A stretch of 56,318 bases of DNA from Sphingobacterium sp. UBA5670 (GTDB taxonomy: Bacteria > Bacteroidota > Bacteroidia > Sphingobacteriales > Sphingobacteriaceae). Positions 35,737 through 43,888 of the stretch are shown one piece after another (within the stretch, counting starts at the first letter, position 1; each line of letters starts with the position of its first letter). The notes under the pieces were generated by a model. The model did no database searches, was not told the DNA's origin, and was given only the letters and a program-made list of their open reading frames with translations. The stretch covers positions 1 to 56,318 of the forward strand of contig NZ_DIIM01000029.1 of the NCBI RefSeq assembly GCF_002420705.1, given 5' to 3'. The position numbers and the translations under genes are program-made.

Positions 35737-36744
35737 TTATAAATAGTCTTGGGTATATCGCTTAAAAAACTCCGTTGCGGTCATGCCGGTTTTCTTTTTA
35801 AAAAAGCGTGCAAAACTGCTGGGTGACGAATAGCCCAGTTCATAGGCGATCGCATCGGTATGCATACCGTCCACGATATATTTCTTGGCGAGATCCAGCA
35901 TAAATTCTATTTTCAGCTCTTGGGGACTCTGTCCATAATAAAGCTGGATAAGCTGATGCAGATAGTCCATACTGATCCCGAGCTGCCAGGCAATATCTTC
36001 CAGTTTAAAATCCTGACCATGCTCGGCTGTAGCCTGCTGAATGGCTGCATGGGCTTCTTTGGATTTGATTTGGGATTCCGAAATCTTGTCATATTCTTCA
36101 AAGATCTTTTCCTTGGATAGCTGGATTAGTTTCTTGATACCCCAAAGGATATTGACCTCACTGTCGAGGTCGCCTTTCTTGATGTTTGACGCTATGGCTT
36201 TCATCAATGAAATAGTTCGGACGCCGGCACGGAAATCGATGCTGCACCATACATGCGGATCTTGTTGTCGATAGGCATGGATCAAGGGGTGAAGAAATTG
36301 GAAGGGACGCTCATTGCCATCGCGGAAAATGCTGCCGCGGAAATAAAAATTAATGAGGGTATACTTTCCGGCAGGAACATGGATTTCATAATCACCTGTG
36401 GTTAAGTAGAAGTAACGGCCGCGATTGTAAGAAATGCTGTAACTGATCCGCTTTCTTATATCCCTGATCTGAATGGCACGATCTTCCGTGATGAGATAAA
36501 AGATATGCATATCCGAACGCGTGGCTTGTATAGGAATAACAATGTCGCCGGGCAGATGCAGATCCAGTATATTGATGTAGCCGAGCATGCCGTCAAACTG
36601 CTGCAGGCAGGCCTGCCCATTTTGGTTTTCGTAATGTTCATAGTCTGCATTGGACATACTTATTCGCGGCTTGAGCGAATCAGTTCTTGGACTGAGTGGC
36701 TCGCCAAATACCTCTGCGAGATCGATCTGTAATGTTTTCTTCAT
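35737..36744 (-). CDS. AraC family transcriptional regulator
   Basis: This 335-residue protein has a C-terminal AraC DNA-binding domain (about 235-335): DFKLEDIAWQLGISMDYLHQ, then the second HTH AIAYELGYSSPSSFARFFKK, TGMTATEF. The N-terminal 230 residues form an unassigned sensor (PGDIVIPIQATRSDMHIFYLI). It is followed by the 226-residue hypothetical gene. Confidence 0.85.
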   Translation of the reverse strand: MKKTLQIDLAEVFGEPLSPRTDSLKPRISMSNADYEHYENQNGQACLQQFDGMLGYINILDLHLPGDIVIPIQATRSDMHIFYLITEDRAIQIRDIRKRISYSISYNRGRYFYLTTGDYEIHVPAGKYTLINFYFRGSIFRDGNERPFQFLHPLIHAYRQQDPHVWCSIDFRAGVRTISLMKAIASNIKKGDLDSEVNILWGIKKLIQLSKEKIFEEYDKISESQIKSKEAHAAIQQATAEHGQDFKLEDIAWQLGISMDYLHQLIQLYYGQSPQELKIEFMLDLAKKYIVDGMHTDAIAYELGYSSPSSFARFFKKKTGMTATEFFKRYTQDYL

Positions 36745-36833
36745 AATGGGTATAGGTCAATATAATCCCCCCGGTCAGGATTTCGGGATGATCGGGGGAA
36801 GTGGTTTTTGGATAACGTAGGATCGATCAGGTG

Positions 36834-37214
36834 CTAGGTCATTCTGTAGGAGATCCGAATAAACAGAGGGGTGAACGTCATCCGCACCCCAACATCCTGC
36901 CATTCATCGAGGCCGTGAACTATAAGATCCTTAAATTCCGGATCATCATCATCACCCTTGTCTTCTTTTTGAAATTGAAGCACGTTGCCCTGCATGAGAT
37001 AATTGCTTATCGCAGTGCCCAGTTGTTTACGATCCGTATCGGAAAGCTTGTAAAGCTGCTGCACCTGATGGGTTTTCAGATTAAAATTGTGTTCCATCCA
37101 GACTGCAAAATCGTCTTTAAGAAGTTGCATCTCCAGTGCTCGCTCCGCTATTGGCAGAGCGAGAATCATGGCTACTTTTTGCGCCACGCCTGCATTGCTA
37201 AAGTTCTCTTTCAT
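36834..37214 (-). CDS. Hypothetical protein
   Basis: This small protein of 126 residues is mostly helical (VAQKVAMILALPIAERALEM) with an acidic patch KEDKGDDDDPEF. No signal peptide or known family. It lies 89 bp upstream of the AraC gene on the same strand, so it may start that transcript. Confidence 0.55.
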   Translation of the reverse strand: MKENFSNAGVAQKVAMILALPIAERALEMQLLKDDFAVWMEHNFNLKTHQVQQLYKLSDTDRKQLGTAISNYLMQGNVLQFQKEDKGDDDDPEFKDLIVHGLDEWQDVGVRMTFTPLFIRISYRMT

Positions 37215-37404
37215 TCAAATTGTATTTTTGCAAATATTTATTTAAATAGATCAAATTAGCAACCGCCGTGTCCTAACCTCCGGGATTTTGGAGGAAAGTC
37301 TTCTTTTGAGCGAATAAATTTTGCTTAATATTTGATTTTATTTAGTAAATTAGGTGTGTAAACCAGTAGAAACCTAAGCCATTTAAGAGACCTTGACGTA
37401 GCAT

Positions 37405-38439
37405 ATGAAAGTATTAAAACTAACGGTGGAGAGTTTTCTCATCTCCATGCTTTTTAATTTAATCGGAAATCACGGTATTTATCTGAATCGATTTTGGACA
37501 CAGACCTATTGGATGTGGACAGTGGCATTTGCAATTGCGATTGGTACTGCGGTCGTGTTCACGCAGATGTTTCTCAAAGCCTTTTGGACTTATTGGCAGA
37601 AGCAGTATCCTGATCGGATACTCATGAGCAAGGGGAGGATCAAGACCAAGAGTATACCCAAAGGCCAACTCTTCTGTGCAATTCTTGCTACAACTACACC
37701 GATTCTATCCATTTATCTCTTCTTTATTTATTTGTTCGCTACGCACCGAAGGGAAGATACGTACAGCTTGTTTAGAAGCTATCTGTTGCATTATATGCCT
37801 TTTATTGTTACAGGCTGTGTAGCTTACGTAAGCTATGTTTTTCTTAACGGCAAATTATGGTGGCTGACAACTGAAAATGTAATAGCACTGTTCGGGAAAG
37901 AGGTTTTAGCGCAGCGTAGCCTTGTTGAAAATACAGCAGAAAAAGAAGTTGTCATAGCACCTCCAAGTGTATTGGATAAGACTATCGTAATCGGATCACT
38001 CTATGATGTGCTGCACAGCCATTCGCCATTCAATCCCAATACTTTGGGGACGGATGCTGTGCGTATGTTTGATGTTCCTTTTTATTTTTCCCAAAAAAGA
38101 AAAAAGGAAGTCATCCTCATCAACGGTACCCGCTTGGAGGCCAATCATTTCGTGCAGGAGCTAGAAAGATTGGGGCTTGATAAATGGTATTTTCGTATCA
38201 ATAGCACCTGCAGGGTAAATATGATGCACGTGCGTCAACCGATATTGCCAAATGCCACTTACCTGGAGTTCCGCAAGGAAGTGTTTGACAGCCTCAAGTT
38301 GAATATGACGGAATTGGAGATCAGCAACCTGCTGCAGATAACGGAATGGATGCGCAAAGAAAAAAAGCTAAAGGATTTTTTGGATAACGTCAATAAGTTA
38401 GAGCATGAGGGATGGGATTACCTTTTACCGCTCAATTGA
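37405..38439 (+). CDS. Membrane protein with LytTR-like DNA-binding domain
   Basis: This 344-residue protein has four predicted membrane helices in the first 155 residues (for example TYWMWTVAFAIAIGTAVVF and LHYMPFIVTGCVAYVSYVFL). A soluble C-terminal region includes a LytTR-like segment (about 225-275): KEVILINGTRLEANHFVQEL ... WYFRINSTCRVNMMHVRQP, where F.RIN.T..VN replaces the usual F.R.H.S..VN. This layout fits membrane-bound one-component regulators of Bacteroidota. The target is unknown; the HTH gene follows. Confidence 0.65.
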   Translation: MKVLKLTVESFLISMLFNLIGNHGIYLNRFWTQTYWMWTVAFAIAIGTAVVFTQMFLKAFWTYWQKQYPDRILMSKGRIKTKSIPKGQLFCAILATTTPILSIYLFFIYLFATHRREDTYSLFRSYLLHYMPFIVTGCVAYVSYVFLNGKLWWLTTENVIALFGKEVLAQRSLVENTAEKEVVIAPPSVLDKTIVIGSLYDVLHSHSPFNPNTLGTDAVRMFDVPFYFSQKRKKEVILINGTRLEANHFVQELERLGLDKWYFRINSTCRVNMMHVRQPILPNATYLEFRKEVFDSLKLNMTELEISNLLQITEWMRKEKKLKDFLDNVNKLEHEGWDYLLPLN

Positions 38440-38539
38440 ATCATCCCATTTTATAAACTTAGATAGACCGAGCGCAGTAGGCAACAGGTCTGCTGCTGCG
38501 CTGGATTTCGGCGGTTAGTCGAGCTAACCTTACCCGTTT

Positions 38540-38923
38540 ATGTTTTTTGTTAAAGGATCTCCTGATCAGAAGGAGATTAATCCTCATTTTGTGTCCAATG
38601 CGACAGGTATTCGCCTAAAAATCCACTATTCTTTTCAACTAAAACCAAGCATCGAAAATACGCCTTTAGAAGCTAAGCTGGACCGTATCCTTGACCTGCT
38701 GCAGGAACAGCAGTATACCGAGCTCCACAAGCTGACAGGTACGATGACCATCCACGAAGTCGCCTATTTTTTGAGCAAAAGTGTGCGCACCATCGAGCGC
38801 CGTATCGCCAAAGGCCTACTCAAGGCTACCTATAAAGAGGGCAATGCGGATCTCTTCCTCAAAAAAGATGTGGTGCAGCTGTATGTGACCGAATATAAAA
38901 AATGGCCGCGGCAAATGCCTTAA
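38540..38923 (+). CDS. Helix-turn-helix domain protein
   Basis: This 127-residue protein has a C-terminal excisionase/MerR-like HTH (about 70-118): TIHEVAYFLSKSVRTIERRI, AKGLLKATYKEGNADLFLKK. The N-terminal part (about 1-65) is short and contains a coiled-coil-like segment (LEAKLDRILDLLQEQQYTE). Genes of this type often sit beside mobile or cargo gene clusters. It lies just upstream of the long palindrome and the DUF6266 cluster. Confidence 0.75.
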   Translation: MFFVKGSPDQKEINPHFVSNATGIRLKIHYSFQLKPSIENTPLEAKLDRILDLLQEQQYTELHKLTGTMTIHEVAYFLSKSVRTIERRIAKGLLKATYKEGNADLFLKKDVVQLYVTEYKKWPRQMP

Positions 38924-38935
38924 ATCCCTACACTA

Positions 38936-39094
38936 TTCGGACCTGCTTCGTATTGCCTTCGGAGATGAGCTAAAGAGCAGCCACTGTTGAACCACTGCTG
39001 AACAGTAATTTCCTGTTCGGAGACTGGTCAAGGTCTGTTCAGCATCTGTACAACATCTATTGACGATCCGAAGCAGGTACGGAGCTGGTCCGAA
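38936..39094. repeat. Long imperfect palindrome upstream of the DUF6266 cluster
   Basis: The outer arms 38936-38963 and 39067-39094 (TTCGGACC... / ...GGTCCGAA) pair at 22 of 28 positions. The inner arms 38986-39005 and 39035-39054 (GTTGAACCACTGCTGAACAG against its partner) pair at 16 of 20. The whole about 159 nt could fold into one long hairpin. It may be a REP/MITE-like element, an untranslated leader or a small RNA. The stretch 39095-39367 has no gene. Confidence 0.65.
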
Positions 39095-39367
39095 ACAAAG
39101 GCCTGAGATTGCCGAGCGCTTAGTTTTTGAAGTGCCAGACGAAGGTGTACCTGAAATGTGTCCGATTGCAGGGCTTATTTTATACCGGCTATCGTATACT
39201 CTCCGACCGGCCGCCGACAAAAGCTATGCTGCCACCGACGAGTCTCCGCCAACCTGTCTTACGCTATTGACAAAGGGCTGTGTGATGTGGTATGTTTGTC
39301 GAAGTAAAGCAATACATACCGGTATAAATGAAAGCTTTATGGGGTTTAACTTTTTAAATAAAACAAC

Positions 39368-40012
39368 ATGGCAACAATCAACAATGGTGTAATCGGAAGA
39401 GCAAGTGGTAAGGTCGGCGCGGTGATCGCCTCGTCCTGGAAATCTATCAACTACCTCAAAGGTTTGCCCAAAAAGCGGACGAAAGGGATGTCCGAAGAGC
39501 AGCTGATCCAACAGGACCGTTTTCTGAAAATCTCCAAATTTCTGATGCCGATCACGCCGATCCTGCAGGTGGGGTTTGGGCTGTCCAAAACCGATAAGAT
39601 GACGCCCACAAACGTGGCGCTGCAGCTCAATATCGCCCAGGCGGTAACCGGTACTTATCCAAACTTTAGCTTGGATTACAGCAAGATCGAAATCAGTACG
39701 GGTTCTTACCTCAACGGCGGTGGAATGGAAGCTGCTGTGGATAGCGGAATTCTTTCTATCTACTGGGATACCATCCTCAACAGCCTTTACAAGACCAAGG
39801 CCGATGATCAGGTCATTATCCTGGTCTATTCACCCGAAAAGGATGAATTTATGACAGCACCAACACCGCCGACCCGTGCCGCCGGTACAATAGACATCCA
39901 GATTCCTGCCCACCTGCTTGGTGGCAAGGGGCATGTCTGGATTTTCTTTAAAGACCGCAAGGCCGAGAAAGTCTCCAAAAGTACGTATTTGGGTGAGTTT
40001 GACCTGGCTTAG
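39368..40012 (+). CDS. DUF6266 family protein
   Basis: This 214-residue protein begins MATINNGVIGRASGKVGAVI, which with the following SSWKSINYLKGLPKKR is the hallmark N-terminus of DUF6266. The middle (about 85-200) reads as beta-sandwich repeats (DSGILSIYWD, DDQVIILVYSP, GHVWIFFKDR). There is no signal peptide. Function is unknown. It heads a tight rightward cluster with a second, related gene, a DUF5675 gene and two small genes. Confidence 0.75.
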   Translation: MATINNGVIGRASGKVGAVIASSWKSINYLKGLPKKRTKGMSEEQLIQQDRFLKISKFLMPITPILQVGFGLSKTDKMTPTNVALQLNIAQAVTGTYPNFSLDYSKIEISTGSYLNGGGMEAAVDSGILSIYWDTILNSLYKTKADDQVIILVYSPEKDEFMTAPTPPTRAAGTIDIQIPAHLLGGKGHVWIFFKDRKAEKVSKSTYLGEFDLA

Positions 40013-40034
40013 CCGCTGATGGAGTAATGGAACG

Positions 40035-40063
40035 GGAGGAGTATAAGGCTCCTCCTGATTTTT
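40035..40063 (+). terminator. Hairpin between the two DUF6266-like genes
   Basis: GGAGGAG (40035-40041) pairs with CTCCTCC (40049-40055), followed after three bases by a T run. It may act as a partial terminator that sets the ratio of the first to the later gene products. Confidence 0.6.
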
Positions 40064-40082
40064 GAACACAAAACGATAAGAT

Positions 40083-40637
40083 ATGCAGGTGATTTCTGAG
40101 TTTAAAAAGCAGGTTAAAGATCCGACACGTAAGGAGGCTGCGCAGGAGCGCTTTCGGCTGGCACGCCGGTTTTTAAATCCACTGTATCCACTTATCCTCA
40201 AGGCGTATGGCCATAGCAAGTGCACGGTGCAGGCGGCTTTTGGCCGTGCCATGTCACATACGCTGACCAATGTGATACAGGGTGAATATCCAAATTTTGA
40301 GATCGTGCCCGCCCTGGCAAAAATCAGCAATGGCATGTTGTCTACGCTCGAGGTGAGTACCTGTGTACGCGCATCCAATACGATTCAGCTGAGCTGGAAT
40401 GTAACCGAATCCGCCATCAAAGATTATAGCCAATGGGACGATCAGGTTATACTCTGTGCTTACGATATTATTGGTGAGCAGGCCGCGATTAATGAACAAC
40501 AGGTGCTGCGGCGGGATGTCCAAATGACGATCGAGCTGCCATCTATCCTGCATGATAGGCCGGTACACCTTTACCTATTTCTACATGATCGTGATGAAAA
40601 CCTGTACTCCAGAAGTCAATACCTCGGTCTTTTCTAA
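40083..40637 (+). CDS. Second DUF6266-like protein
   Basis: The 184 residues share the layout of the preceding protein: RKEAAQERFRLARRFLNPLYPLI then GEYPNFEI, and the beta segments NTIQLSWNVT, DDQVILCAYD and RPVHLYLFLHDRDE with YSRSQYLGLF matching VSKSTYLGEF of the first copy. It lacks the GRASGKVG N-terminus, so it is a diverged paralogue. Function unknown. Confidence 0.65.
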   Translation: MQVISEFKKQVKDPTRKEAAQERFRLARRFLNPLYPLILKAYGHSKCTVQAAFGRAMSHTLTNVIQGEYPNFEIVPALAKISNGMLSTLEVSTCVRASNTIQLSWNVTESAIKDYSQWDDQVILCAYDIIGEQAAINEQQVLRRDVQMTIELPSILHDRPVHLYLFLHDRDENLYSRSQYLGLF

Positions 40638-40651
40638 TTAAAATTTAGCGT

Positions 40652-41095
40652 ATGAAATCAACGATAAAAATACTTCGTACAAAACAGGGCAAGCATAGCA
40701 CGCTGTCCGAGATCTACGTGAACAATCAATTTGTCTGCTACGGTCTGGAGAATATCCCGCGGCCGGTGAAAATAAGGGGTGAGACCGCCATACCTGCCGG
40801 GCATTACCCGCTGGGTTTTAACCGCGACGGAGCAATGAATGGCCGTTACTACGACGATTACCCAAAAATGCACCGTGGTATGCTGGAGATAGGGGCTATA
40901 CCCAACTTTAGCTATGTCTACTTCCACAAAGGGAATAGCTACAAAGAAACTGCTGGCTGTGTGCTAGTGGGCAATCAGTATGTGCTGGAAGATGGTGACT
41001 ACCGCCTGCTAGCCTCGGGCGTCGCCTACAAAAAGTTCTATCCGCTAGTGGCCGAACTACTGCTGCAGGGGCTCGTCGAAGTGCAAGTCGAATGA
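40652..41095 (+). CDS. DUF5675 family protein
   Basis: This 147-residue protein matches the DUF5675 pattern: IKILRTKQGKHSTLSEIYVN, CYGLEN, PAGHYPLGF, GMLEIGAIPNFSYVYFHKGN, ETAGCVLVG with a conserved His and Cys. Relatives occur in phages and in bacterial clusters; a cell-wall-related enzymatic role has been suspected from genome context, but no activity is established to my knowledge. It is 14 bp after the second DUF6266-like gene. Confidence 0.8.
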   Translation: MKSTIKILRTKQGKHSTLSEIYVNNQFVCYGLENIPRPVKIRGETAIPAGHYPLGFNRDGAMNGRYYDDYPKMHRGMLEIGAIPNFSYVYFHKGNSYKETAGCVLVGNQYVLEDGDYRLLASGVAYKKFYPLVAELLLQGLVEVQVE

Positions 41096-41139
41096 ACTGA
41101 GCCTCTGCTAAAGAATTGATCACCCTTAAAAAAGCAAAA

Positions 41140-41454
41140 ATGAAAAAGATCTTCAATAAAATAGGACAGGTGCTGCAGTTGGTTCTGGCGGCACCTGTTA
41201 AACTGCCGGGAAAGGTAGGGAATGTAATAAAATACCTGGCCCTGGGGCTTGACATCGTCGAAACGGTATTGGACGAGGATAAGTCACCGCCGGAGAGGGA
41301 CGATAAGGATGGTTCGGTGGAAGAGACCGGTAGGAAGCCTGCTTCTGAATTGGAAAGCGATAAGTTTACTTCGGAGGGCGTTGGAGATAACATGTCCGCT
41401 AAAAACGGAGCCGAAAATACTAGGGAAAGGAGCGCGAGGGATGAAAGTGAATGA
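41140..41454 (+). CDS. Small protein with amphipathic N-terminus and acidic tail
   Basis: The 104 residues run from the ATG at 41140 (a TTG eight codons upstream is weaker). The N-terminal about 40 residues form a basic amphipathic helix plus a hydrophobic stretch (IGQVLQLVLAAPVKLPGKVG). The remainder is disordered and Glu/Asp/Ser-rich. It overlaps the next gene by 14 bp. No family is recognised. Confidence 0.6.
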   Translation: MKKIFNKIGQVLQLVLAAPVKLPGKVGNVIKYLALGLDIVETVLDEDKSPPERDDKDGSVEETGRKPASELESDKFTSEGVGDNMSAKNGAENTRERSARDESE

Positions 41455-41611
41455 TATCCGTGTCTCAGCCATTGGCGGAACAATCTGCTCCATTTGGGCC
41501 AGCATCTCGCTGGGGGATGTGCTGCAAACTGCCCTGACGGCTGCCTTGGGTACCCTGGTCAGTTTTGCAACGAGTAGGCTACTGGCCAAATTGGGTAGAC
41601 GGAAAAGATGA
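41441..41611 (+). CDS. Holin-like small membrane protein
   Basis: The 56 residues run from the ATG at 41441. They hold two short hydrophobic helices (VSAIGGTICSIWASISL and DVLQTALTAALGTLVSFATS), and a basic C-terminus (RLLAKLGRRKR). Size, topology and position downstream of a DUF5675 gene resemble phage holins, but this is inference. It overlaps the preceding gene by 14 bp, so they are coupled. Confidence 0.6.
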   Translation: MKVNDIRVSAIGGTICSIWASISLGDVLQTALTAALGTLVSFATSRLLAKLGRRKR

Positions 41612-41622
41612 ATTCGAATAGA

Positions 41623-41646
41623 AAGGCGCACAGGATCGTGCGCCTT
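41623..41646 (+). terminator. Hairpin at the end of the DUF6266-DUF5675 cluster
   Basis: AAGGCGCAC (41623-41631) pairs perfectly with GTGCGCCTT (41638-41646). No T run follows, so it is a weak terminator or a stabilising 3' hairpin. A second small stem (GGC-TAAAA-GCC) lies about 25 bp further on. Confidence 0.5.
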
Positions 41647-41728
41647 ATCACAGGATATCGCCTTTAAGGCTAAAAGCCTGCTGTATCTTGGTCCGCAGCT
41701 CTAAATAGCAGATTTTAATGATACTATC

Positions 41729-42652
41729 TTAGCTTGTAGCAATCCTTCTTCTAAATTCAAGGGGTGAGATTTCCGTTTTCTTTTTGAATAGACGATTGAG
41801 TGACTGCGGCTGTTCAAAACCGAGCTGATAGGCAATTTCGGCAACCGAAAGTTCGGACCTGGACAGCAGATCCTTTGCCTTTTCAATGAGTTTATGTTGG
41901 ATATGGTTCTGGGCGCTCTCTCCGGTCTGCGAACGTAATAAATCGCTTAAATAGTTTTTCGACATGTTGAGCCGCCCGGCAAAATAGCCCACCTGGGGTA
42001 AACCGCTACGCCCGGTTTCATCATTGATGTACTCATCCAGTAGCTGTTCGAAGCGACTGACCAGGGGAACATTGTGCACTTTACGGGTAATAAACTGCCG
42101 GTTGTAGAACCGCTGCGAATAAACCAGCAGCAGGTCGATAAAACTGACAATGGCATCCTGGCTATAGCTGTCAATCGGACTGTCGTATTCGCTCAAAATA
42201 CCTTTTCCGATATTTCGGATCTGCTCTTTTTCCCGGTCGGATAGAAAAAGTGCTTCGTTGACTTCATAGTCGAAAAAACTATAGCTGCCGATTTTGTTGG
42301 CCAGATCGTAGGTGCGGATAAAGTCGGGATGAAAAACAAGGGAATATCCGACTTCGGCAGTGGTTGTCGTGGGGTCAATGCTGATGGTCTGCCCGGGTTT
42401 AAAGAAGGTCATCAGGCCTTCCCTAAAATCGTATTGATGGGGCCCATACCGCAATACGCATTGCGCATCTTCTTTGACAGAAATGCAGTATAGGTTGAGC
42501 TGAAAGGTGGTCTCGACCGATGGATGCACAGGTTTGTTCTGTGAGAAATCGGTGATGCTAAAAAGCGGATGCCGGGGTTTGGGCAGCTGCAGCGCTTCAT
42601 GATAGTCGGCGATGCTATTGACCCTGATCAGTACTGATTCTTTCTTTGACAT
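41729..42652 (-). CDS. AraC family transcriptional regulator
   Basis: This protein has 307 residues from the ATG at 42652. The longer start at 42796 would run back into the terminator and the aldo/keto reductase gene, so it is unlikely. The C-terminal AraC domain (about 205-307) shows VGYFAGRLNMSKNYLSDLLR and SVAEIAYQLGFEQPQSLNRL. The N-terminus is a cupin-like sensor (EGLMTFFKPGQTI). It lies next to the aldo/keto reductase gene on the same strand and may regulate it. Confidence 0.87.
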   Translation of the reverse strand: MSKKESVLIRVNSIADYHEALQLPKPRHPLFSITDFSQNKPVHPSVETTFQLNLYCISVKEDAQCVLRYGPHQYDFREGLMTFFKPGQTISIDPTTTTAEVGYSLVFHPDFIRTYDLANKIGSYSFFDYEVNEALFLSDREKEQIRNIGKGILSEYDSPIDSYSQDAIVSFIDLLLVYSQRFYNRQFITRKVHNVPLVSRFEQLLDEYINDETGRSGLPQVGYFAGRLNMSKNYLSDLLRSQTGESAQNHIQHKLIEKAKDLLSRSELSVAEIAYQLGFEQPQSLNRLFKKKTEISPLEFRRRIATS

Positions 42653-42690
42653 GCTTGTATTGCCTGTTAATTGATAAACGAATTTAAGTA

Positions 42691-42728
42691 AAATGCCATG
42701 CTTTCTGCAAGCATGGCATTTATATTTT
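42691..42728. terminator. Terminator between AraC and the aldo/keto reductase gene
   Basis: AAATGCCATGCTT (42691-42703) pairs perfectly with 42709-42721 (loop TCTGC). A T-rich run follows on the plus strand and a weaker one on the minus strand, so it can end the leftward aldo/keto reductase transcript. Confidence 0.75.
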
Positions 42729-43724
42729 TTAGGACTGCAGGGGCATGCTGACATCCCGCGATCCTGTATCCAGGCCAACGGGCAGAATCGCTTCAATGCG
42801 TTGCAGTTCTTGGTCGGTCAGCAGGATGTCGGTTGCGGCGATATTCTGCTCCACATAGCGCACTCTTTTTGTGCCCGGTATCGGCACGATTCCCTTTTGG
42901 ATGAGCCAGGCCAGAGCCAGCTGGGACGAGGTAACGCCTTTTTCCCTGCCGATTTGTTCGAGCTCCCGGACCAGATCCAGGTTTTTATAAAACTGCTCAC
43001 CCTGAAACCTCGGGATCAGTCTGCGGAAATCATCTTCGGGGATATCGTCCGGCGATTTGATCTCACCGGTGATAAATCCGCGGCCCAGAGGGGAATAGGC
43101 CACCAGGCCGATACCCAGCTCTCGAGTCAGATCGTATACACCATTGGTCTCCACTTCGCGTCCGAATAGGGAGATTTCATTCTGTACAGCGCTGATCGGG
43201 AAGGTCGCATGTGCTTTTTGGATCTGTTCGGCACTGACCTCTGAAATGCCTAGAAACCTGACCTTGCCCGCTGTAACCAGTTCGCCCATGGCACCGACAG
43301 TTTCCTCAATCGGTACATTGGGATCGGGACGGTGCATATAATAGAGGTCAATTACATCGGTATTGAGGTTTTTTAGGGAGCGCTCGACAGACTTCCGGAT
43401 ATAATCCGGACGGCCGTTGATGCGCCAGGTCACCTGTCCGTTATCATCAATCTCAAAGCCGAATTTGCTGGCCAGGATAAATTGATTGCGTTGGCCGCGT
43501 ATAGCTTTGGAAATCAATCTTTCGTTTGCAAATGGACCGTACAGATCGGCTGTATCCAAAAAGTTGCCGCCCAGTTCCAGTGACCGGTGGATGGTAGCGA
43601 TAGATTCCTGCTCGTCGGCCTTGCCGTAGATATCTCCCGTGGATGCAAAACTGCTCATCCCCATGCAGCCTAAGCCGATCATTGGAATTTCAAGTCCCTG
43701 CTTGCCTAATTTTCTTGTTTTCAT
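42729..43724 (-). CDS. Aldo/keto reductase
   Basis: The 331 residues run from the ATG at 43724 (the TTG upstream is weaker). This is a TIM-barrel NADPH-dependent reductase: GLGCMGMSS, FLDTADLYGPFANERL (catalytic D and Y), ILASKFGFE (catalytic K), IDLYYMHRPDP (catalytic H) and the cofactor loop IPGTKRVRYVEQN. It reduces aldehydes and ketones; the substrate is unknown. It is probably monocistronic. Confidence 0.92.
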   Translation of the reverse strand: MKTRKLGKQGLEIPMIGLGCMGMSSFASTGDIYGKADEQESIATIHRSLELGGNFLDTADLYGPFANERLISKAIRGQRNQFILASKFGFEIDDNGQVTWRINGRPDYIRKSVERSLKNLNTDVIDLYYMHRPDPNVPIEETVGAMGELVTAGKVRFLGISEVSAEQIQKAHATFPISAVQNEISLFGREVETNGVYDLTRELGIGLVAYSPLGRGFITGEIKSPDDIPEDDFRRLIPRFQGEQFYKNLDLVRELEQIGREKGVTSSQLALAWLIQKGIVPIPGTKRVRYVEQNIAATDILLTDQELQRIEAILPVGLDTGSRDVSMPLQS

Positions 43725-43888
43725 CTGCTTCTCATTTTTGTTAACCAAATTTACGGCGTAGGACCGGTCGCAGGCTTAACCCAATTACAGAATGTTGTAA
43801 CTGAATTACAGATCGTAACAGGTCGGTGCCGTTTAATAGCAGATGACTGGAGGCAGTTTATTCCAATTGCCGCGAAATAGTGCTTCGG

